Assembly: GCF_014483895.1 (NCBI RefSeq)
Contig: NZ_CP059987.1
Coordinates: forward strand, 2,728,001 to 2,792,000
Source: Protaetiibacter sp. SSC-01
GTDB lineage: Bacteria; Actinomycetota; Actinomycetes; Actinomycetales; Microbacteriaceae
Length of the DNA: 64,000 nucleotides
Reading direction: 5' to 3'
Shown: positions 59,057-64,000 of the stretch, piece by piece
Layout: each line of letters begins with the position of its first letter
Position numbering within the stretch: the stretch's first letter is position 1
Position numbers and translations under genes: made by a program
Notes under the pieces: generated by a model
The model's input: only the letters and a program-made list of their open reading frames with translations
Databases searched by the model: none
Told to the model about the DNA's origin: nothing

Positions 59057-60004
59057 TCAGTCGACCGGAGCCCCCGAGAGGATGTCGCGCAGCCAGTCGC
59101 GCGCGTCGATGAACACCTGGTCCGCGTAGCGGTCGTCGTGCTCGACGCGCACCTTGTCGGCGCGCGGGTACGAGCCGAGGAACTGCACGTTGGGACTGAA
59201 CCTCTTGAGGCCGAGCAGCGCATCCGCGACCCGCTCGTCGAGCACGTGCCCGTCGAGGTCGACGATGAAGCGGTAGCGGCCGAGCGCGTCGCCGATGGGG
59301 CGCGATTCGAGGAGGCTCAGGTTGACGCCGCGCGTCGAGAACTGCTCGAGCATCTCGACGAGGCCGCCGGGCTCGTCGGACGGCAGCTCGACGATGACGC
59401 TCGTCTTGTCGGCGCCCGTGCGTGGCGGGATGGCGAGCGACTTCGACACGAGCACGAAGCGCGTGACGGCCTCGGGGTTGTCGGCGATGTCCTCCGCGAG
59501 CACCTCGAGCGGCAGGTGCTGCGTGATGCCGGGCGGCGCGATCGCGGCATCCGCGGCGTCGCTCTCGAGCAGCGCGCGCGGTGCGGCGACGTTGGAGGTC
59601 GAGGGGATGTGGCCGTGACTCGGCAGGGTCGCGTCGAGCCACAGGTGGCACTGCGCGTAGGCGACGGGGTGCGCGTTGATGACCTTGACGTCCTCGAGCC
59701 GCGTGCCGGGCCGGCCGACGAGCTGGAAGTTCACGGGCACGAGGTACTCGCCGATGATGCGGAGCCCCGGGATGTTGGCGAGCGCGTCCTGGGTGGCCGA
59801 GACGCCGCCCTCGACGGAGTTCTCGATCGCGATCATCGCGGCGACGCTGCGGCCGCTCACGACGTCGTCGAGGGCCTCGCCGACGTTGTTGACGGGGCGC
59901 CAGTCGGCACCCGCGGCCTCCGGCACCTGGGTGAGCGCCACCCACGTGAAGGTGCCCGCGGGGCCGAGGTAGCTGTACCGCGCGGGGGTCGTCGGCTCGC
60001 TCAT
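59057..60004 (-). CDS. pheA: Prephenate dehydratase
   Basis: 315 residues. Catalytic domain with YLGPAGTFTW, AMIAIENSVEGGVSATQD and ALLESDAADAAIAPP; ACT regulatory domain with LLESRPIGDALGRYRFIVDLDGH (ESRP motif binds Phe). Converts prephenate to phenylpyruvate for phenylalanine synthesis with feedback control. TAGGCT 7 nt before the ATG suggests leaderless translation. Confidence 0.96.
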   Translation of the reverse strand: MSEPTTPARYSYLGPAGTFTWVALTQVPEAAGADWRPVNNVGEALDDVVSGRSVAAMIAIENSVEGGVSATQDALANIPGLRIIGEYLVPVNFQLVGRPGTRLEDVKVINAHPVAYAQCHLWLDATLPSHGHIPSTSNVAAPRALLESDAADAAIAPPGITQHLPLEVLAEDIADNPEAVTRFVLVSKSLAIPPRTGADKTSVIVELPSDEPGGLVEMLEQFSTRGVNLSLLESRPIGDALGRYRFIVDLDGHVLDERVADALLGLKRFSPNVQFLGSYPRADKVRVEHDDRYADQVFIDARDWLRDILSGAPVD

Positions 60005-60011
60005 GCCTGCG

Positions 60012-60017
60012 AGCCTA
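60012..60017 (-). promoter_or_regulatory. Putative -10 element of pheA
   Basis: TAGGCT on the minus strand, 7 nt before the ATG at 60004. Confidence 0.5.
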
Positions 60018-60026
60018 TCGGCGCGC

Positions 60027-61250
60027 TCAGGTGCTCGTGACGTGCATCCGCGCCGACGCGCGACCGTGCACGAGGGTGTAGCCGACCGCCCCGAGCACGG
60101 CGACCCCGGACAGCACGGCGTAGAGCGCCGGATAGCCGATCCATCCGGCGATCGCGCCGTCGATCACGGGTCCGACCCCGATCCCGATGTCGGCCGCCAG
60201 GAAGAAGGTCGAGGTCGCGAGGGCGACCCGTTGCGGCCCGGCGAGCCCGACGGCGAGCGACTGCGCGGTCGGCATCATCGCCCCGAAGCCGAAGGCGATG
60301 AGGACGGCGGAGACGTAGGGGATCCATCCGTCGACCCCGAAGGCGAGAACGCCGGTGCCCGCGGCCAGGCAGGCGAACAGCGGGTAGACGACGGCGTTGT
60401 CGCCGAAGCGGTCCTGGATGCGCCCGACGAAGAGGCGGGCGGCGAACACGACGACCGCATAGAGCGCGAAGTAGCTCCCGCCGACCGCGGCACCCGTCGC
60501 GCTCACCGAGTAGGGGTTCACGAAGCTCAGCACACCCGAGAACGCGATGCCGGTCGGGATCATGAGCGACGCCACCGGGAACGAGCGTCGGTCGACGAAG
60601 GTCCACAACCCCCAGCTGCGCAGGGCCGCGCGGTCGGCGTCGTCGAGATCCCGCTCGGGGAGTCGCAGCAGCAGGGCGCCGACGAGTCCGACGACAGCCC
60701 ACGCGGCGGTCGCGAGGAACAGGGCCTGATAGCCGAAGCCCGCGATGAGGAGCGTACCGAGGAGCGGACCCGCGGCGGCGCCGAGGGTCGTCGAGATGCC
60801 GTAGTAGCCGACACCCTCGGCCCGACGCGAGGCGGGGATGAGCGAGAAGGCACCCGCGCTCACGGCGTTGCTCGCGGCTCCGAAGGCGATGCCCATGAAC
60901 CCCTGGAGGATCACCACCGCCCACAGCTGCTCGGCCACGATCTGCGCGAGCGCCAGCACGACGCACGCCGCGAGGCACACGAGGAGCGTTCGTCGTCGGC
61001 CGATGACGTCGAGGAACTTGCCGCCGATGAGACGCGCGACGATCGAGCCGACGACGAACGCACCCGCGACGACCCCGGCGATCAGCTCATCCGTCCGGAA
61101 CACCTCGATCGCGTAGAGCGCCATCGTGGTGACGAGCAGATAGAAGATCGCCGCGACGCAGAAGTTGACCGCGACGGCGAGCACGAACCGCCTGCTCAGC
61201 ACCGGATCCCGGCGCGGACCGTCGGCCTCCCGCCCCGAAGACTCAGCCAC
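60027..61250 (-). CDS. MFS transporter of the aromatic operon
   Basis: 407 residues, 12 helices. GGKFLDVIGRRRTLLV is motif A; FMGIAFGAASNAVSAGAFSLIPASRRAEGVGYYG follows. Its 5' end overlaps the dioxygenase stop by 8 nt, so it is the last gene of the meta-cleavage operon and may import an aromatic substrate or export an intermediate. An AraJ-like efflux role cannot be excluded. Confidence 0.82.
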   Translation of the reverse strand: MAESSGREADGPRRDPVLSRRFVLAVAVNFCVAAIFYLLVTTMALYAIEVFRTDELIAGVVAGAFVVGSIVARLIGGKFLDVIGRRRTLLVCLAACVVLALAQIVAEQLWAVVILQGFMGIAFGAASNAVSAGAFSLIPASRRAEGVGYYGISTTLGAAAGPLLGTLLIAGFGYQALFLATAAWAVVGLVGALLLRLPERDLDDADRAALRSWGLWTFVDRRSFPVASLMIPTGIAFSGVLSFVNPYSVSATGAAVGGSYFALYAVVVFAARLFVGRIQDRFGDNAVVYPLFACLAAGTGVLAFGVDGWIPYVSAVLIAFGFGAMMPTAQSLAVGLAGPQRVALATSTFFLAADIGIGVGPVIDGAIAGWIGYPALYAVLSGVAVLGAVGYTLVHGRASARMHVTST

Positions 61251-62250
61251 GGTGGAGAGGCGCGGAGCCCGTCGTGTCGCGCCCGCGGCTGCCGGGCTTG
61301 GTGTCGATCGGGTCGCCGTACCAGGTCATGCCCTCGGGCATGTCCTCCTTCGTCCACTCGACCGCCTCCCAGTCGTTGTCGAAGATCTGGTAGCCGCCCG
61401 AGTACAGCTCGACGCGGTGGTCCGAGCCGGGGTCGTGCACGTAGAGGTACATGGCCTGGCCGATGCCGTGCTTGCCGGGGCCCACGCCGTAGGAGACGTC
61501 GTGGTCGCGCAGGATGTCGGCAGCCGTGAGTACGTCGGAGAAGTTCTCGAGGTTGAAGGCCACGTGGTGCATCTGGGCGGTCTTCTCCTGCATGTTCGCG
61601 ACGATCGCGATGTCGTGCATCTGAGACGTCACCGACATCCACGACGCCAGGAGGGTCGAGGTGTCGGGGATGTTCGCGAACTCGCGACGGCGGAAGCCGA
61701 GCGCGTTCGAGAGCCAGCCCTCGGCCTTGTTGATGTTGCCGGGGCTCGTCTGCACGTTGAAGTGGTCGAGGCGGCGCACGCCGAGCCCGCGGCGCTTGCT
61801 CGAATTGGTAGGGAGCTTCGAGCGCAGCTCCTCGTGCGGCGTCGGGGTCTTCTCCATGTCGTGGTAGAGCTCGATCGGGTGGCCGCCCCACGGCATGAGG
61901 AAGCGCACCGCGGTGCCGCGGCCGATCTCGGTTCCCGCGGGCACCTCGAGCACCTCGATCTCCTGCTCGAGCAGCTCCTGGTAGAACAGCTCGACGTCTT
62001 GCGGGCGCTGCACGCGGAAGCTCAGCGAGTTGACCACGGCGTCGGCCTGCTCACGCAGAACGAGCGAGTGGTGGTGGAGCTCCTGGTAGCCGCGCAGGTA
62101 CGCGACACCCGGCTGCTCCGCCACGACCTCCATCCCGAGGATGTCGCGGAAGAACCGCAGGGACGCCTGCAGGTCCTTGGTGCCGAGGTCGATCGCGCCC
62201 GTCTTCGCGATGCGCGGCCCCTGGTCGTAACGGTCAGCGTGGATGGACAT
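61243..62250 (-). CDS. Extradiol (catechol 2,3-dioxygenase-type) dioxygenase
   Basis: 335 residues, two VOC modules. The C-terminal module has the 2-His-1-carboxylate iron site: His in RRLDHFNVQT, His in AQMHHVAFNLENF and Glu in DHRVELYSGGY, with TKPGSRG near the end. Cleaves a catechol meta to the hydroxyls; its product feeds the aldolase and dehydrogenase genes upstream. ATG 62250 has a better spacing from GGAGA than ATG 62253. Confidence 0.88.
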   Translation of the reverse strand: MSIHADRYDQGPRIAKTGAIDLGTKDLQASLRFFRDILGMEVVAEQPGVAYLRGYQELHHHSLVLREQADAVVNSLSFRVQRPQDVELFYQELLEQEIEVLEVPAGTEIGRGTAVRFLMPWGGHPIELYHDMEKTPTPHEELRSKLPTNSSKRRGLGVRRLDHFNVQTSPGNINKAEGWLSNALGFRRREFANIPDTSTLLASWMSVTSQMHDIAIVANMQEKTAQMHHVAFNLENFSDVLTAADILRDHDVSYGVGPGKHGIGQAMYLYVHDPGSDHRVELYSGGYQIFDNDWEAVEWTKEDMPEGMTWYGDPIDTKPGSRGRDTTGSAPLHRG

Positions 62251-62278
62251 CATCGTCTCCTTTGTCTTCTGTCTTCGT

Positions 62279-63301
62279 TCAGTCGTCGCCGTCGGCCGCG
62301 ACGAGGTCGAGGGCCACGTCGGCGAGCATGTCCTCCTGGCCGCCGATGAGCTTGCGGCGGCCCACCTCGACGAGGAGCGTGCGGGCGTCGACTCCGTACT
62401 CTCCGGCGATGCGCTCGGCGTGCCGCAGGAAGCTCGAGTAGACCCCCGCGTATCCGACCGTGAGCGTCTCGCGGTCGACCTGCACGGGGCGGTCCTGGAG
62501 GGGACGCACGATGTCGTCGGCCGCATCCTGGAGCGCGAAGACGTCGGCGGGCACCTCGTATCCTTCGAGCTGGGCGACGGCGACGAACGCCTCGATGGGC
62601 GTGTTGCCGGCGCCGGCACCGAGCCCGGCGAGCGAGGCGTCGACACGATAGGCGCCCTCCTCGACGGCCGCGATCGAGTTCGCGACCGAGAGCGAGAGGT
62701 TCTGGTGGGCGTGGACGCCGATCTCGGTGCTCGGATCGAGCACGTCGCGGTAGGCGCGCACGCGCTCGCGGATGCCGCCCATCGTGAGGCGCCCGGCCGA
62801 GTCGGTCACGTAGACGCACCGGGCCCCGTAGGACTCCATGAGCTTCGCCTGCTGGGCCAGCTCGGCGGGGCCGATCAGGTGCGACATCATGAGGAAGCCC
62901 GAGACGTCCATGCCCCACTCGCGCGCCGTGGCGATGTGCTGCGCCGCGACATCCGCCTCCGTGCAGTGGGTCGCGACGCGCACCGATCGCACGCCGTGGT
63001 CGAACGCGGCGCGCAGGTCGGCGAGCACACCGACGCCCGGCAGCAGCAGGGTCGTGAGAACGGCGTTCTCGACCACCTCGGCGGCGGCGTCGATCCACTC
63101 GAGGTCGGTCTGCGATCCGGGGCCGTAGGTGAGGCTCGAGCCACCGAGGCCGTCCCCGTGGGTCACCTCGATCGCGTCGACGCCGGCGCGGTCGAGCGCC
63201 CCGACGACGGCGCGCACGGTGTCGAGCGACGCCTGGTGGCGCAGCGCGTGCATTCCGTCGCGCAGCGTCACGTCCTGCACGTAGATGCGGTTCCCGGTCA
63301 T
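62279..63301 (-). CDS. 4-hydroxy-2-oxovalerate aldolase
   Basis: 340 residues. [16 protein letters not shown] (metal-binding Asp and catalytic Arg), [27 protein letters not shown] and [18 protein letters not shown] are diagnostic for the DmpG/MhpE/BphI aldolases. Splits 4-hydroxy-2-oxovalerate into pyruvate and acetaldehyde, channelled to the partner dehydrogenase encoded just upstream (1 bp gap). Confidence 0.95.
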   Translation of the reverse strand: MTGNRIYVQDVTLRDGMHALRHQASLDTVRAVVGALDRAGVDAIEVTHGDGLGGSSLTYGPGSQTDLEWIDAAAEVVENAVLTTLLLPGVGVLADLRAAFDHGVRSVRVATHCTEADVAAQHIATAREWGMDVSGFLMMSHLIGPAELAQQAKLMESYGARCVYVTDSAGRLTMGGIRERVRAYRDVLDPSTEIGVHAHQNLSLSVANSIAAVEEGAYRVDASLAGLGAGAGNTPIEAFVAVAQLEGYEVPADVFALQDAADDIVRPLQDRPVQVDRETLTVGYAGVYSSFLRHAERIAGEYGVDARTLLVEVGRRKLIGGQEDMLADVALDLVAADGDD

Positions 63302-63302
63302 G

Positions 63303-64000
63303 TCAGCGTGCTCCCTGGGCCAGTTCCTCGCCCACGCGCAGCGCGGCGGAGGTCATGATGTCGAGGTTTCCCGCGTAGGCGGGCAGGTAGTGGGCGGCTC
63401 CCTCGACCTCGAGGAAGACCGTCGTCTTCGTGTAGGCGTCGAGACGCTCGGCCTCGGGCACGACCGGATCGACCTCCGGTCCGACGTCGGCGAACTGCAG
63501 GGAGTGCTTGAGTCGGTAGCCCGGCACGTACTCGGCGACGTCGGCGATCATGCGCTCGACCGATGCCGCCACCTCGGCGCGCTGTGCCTCGTCGAGGCGC
63601 GGCGTGAGGGTCAGCACCGTGTCGCGCATGATCATGGGCGGATCGGCGGGGTTCAGGATGATGATCGCCTTGCCGCGCGCCGCGCCGCCGACCGTCTCGA
63701 TGGCGTGCGCGGTCGTCTCGGTGAACTCGTCGATGTTGGCGCGCGTGCCCGGGCCCGCGGAGCGCGAGGCGACGGATGCGACGATCTCGCCGTAGACGAC
63801 GGGCACCACCCGGCTGACGGCCGCGACCGCGGGGATCGTGGCCTGGCCGCCGCACGTCACCATGTTGACGTCGTCGGCGTCGAGGTGCGCGCCCAGGTTG
63901 ACGGGCGGCACGACGAACGGACCGATCGCGGCGGGCGTGAGGTCGACGAGGCGCTTGCCGTAGGGCTTGAGCTTCTCGGCGTTCGCGACGTGCGCTTTCG
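63303..64000 (-). CDS. Acetaldehyde dehydrogenase (acylating), partial
   Basis: The 5' end lies beyond the window; about 231 residues remain. Catalytic Cys in [14 protein letters not shown], then [16 protein letters not shown] and RDTVLTL, as in DmpF/MhpF/BphJ. Converts acetaldehyde and CoA to acetyl-CoA with NAD and forms a channelling complex with the adjacent aldolase. Confidence 0.94.
   Translation of the reverse strand, partial: KAHVANAEKLKPYGKRLVDLTPAAIGPFVVPPVNLGAHLDADDVNMVTCGGQATIPAVAAVSRVVPVVYGEIVASVASRSAGPGTRANIDEFTETTAHAIETVGGAARGKAIIILNPADPPMIMRDTVLTLTPRLDEAQRAEVAASVERMIADVAEYVPGYRLKHSLQFADVGPEVDPVVPEAERLDAYTKTTVFLEVEGAAHYLPAYAGNLDIMTSAALRVGEELAQGAR

Overview
High-GC actinobacterial chromosome, most likely a member of the Microbacteriaceae or a close relative. 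Supporting signs are the GC-rich coding style, frequent GTG starts, 1-4 nt start/stop overlaps inside operons, many leaderless-type promoters (TAnnnT 6-7 nt before the start codon), a mycobacterial/actinobacterial-type LexA box, and dispersed REP-like palindromes. No rRNA, CRISPR array or replication origin was seen. Assignments rest on reading motifs in the sequence; no database search was run.

Layout. 1-7160: tail of an IclR regulator, a TauE/SafE exporter, a lipoprotein/Nramp-like transporter/PRC-barrel operon, a zinc alcohol dehydrogenase, a haloacetate-dehalogenase-like hydrolase and small membrane or hypothetical proteins. 7190-17093: an accessory island of visibly different base and codon use, abutting a tRNA-Arg(ACG). 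It holds an AraC regulator with a hydrolase, a small HTH protein with paired operators, a MoxR ATPase / vWA protein / helical-repeat protein cassette, a DrrAB-like ABC exporter, and a chimeric AraC-serine recombinase gene. 17170-21220: NarL/DesK-type two-component system, small membrane proteins, a winged-helix regulator. 21297-24640: a LexA-box-preceded DUF222-HNH gene split by a complete IS3-family element, then a repeat array. 24684-32155: one long minus-strand operon with a MetNIQ-type ABC transporter, two DszC/acyl-CoA-dehydrogenase-like monooxygenases, an aldo/keto reductase and an NtaA/SnaA-like flavin monooxygenase, suggesting uptake and oxidation of an organosulfur or related compound. 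33424-46705: a mannoside-utilisation locus (sugar ABC transporter, GH2 beta-mannosidase, GH113-like enzyme, BadF-type kinase, LacI regulator, GH38 alpha-mannosidase, GPH symporter). 46761-49861: an epimerase between two copies of a 60-bp hairpin repeat, then a MarR-controlled 14-TM efflux operon. 49945-52753: a YbdK-type carboxylate-amine ligase, a decayed asparagine-synthetase-like gene and a deletion scar. 52912-57901: two tRNA-Ser genes, two tandem LCP (LytR-CpsA-Psr) genes, a HAD hydrolase and serS. 57955-60004: diacylglycerol-kinase-like gene and pheA. 60027-64000: an aromatic meta-cleavage operon (acetaldehyde dehydrogenase, 4-hydroxy-2-oxovalerate aldolase, extradiol dioxygenase, MFS transporter).

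The least explained unit is the HTH / MoxR / vWA / helical-repeat cassette at 9708-13299 inside the island. The clearest events of genome change are the seamless IS insertion into the DUF222-HNH gene, the AraC-recombinase fusion, and the double-truncation scar near 52656.
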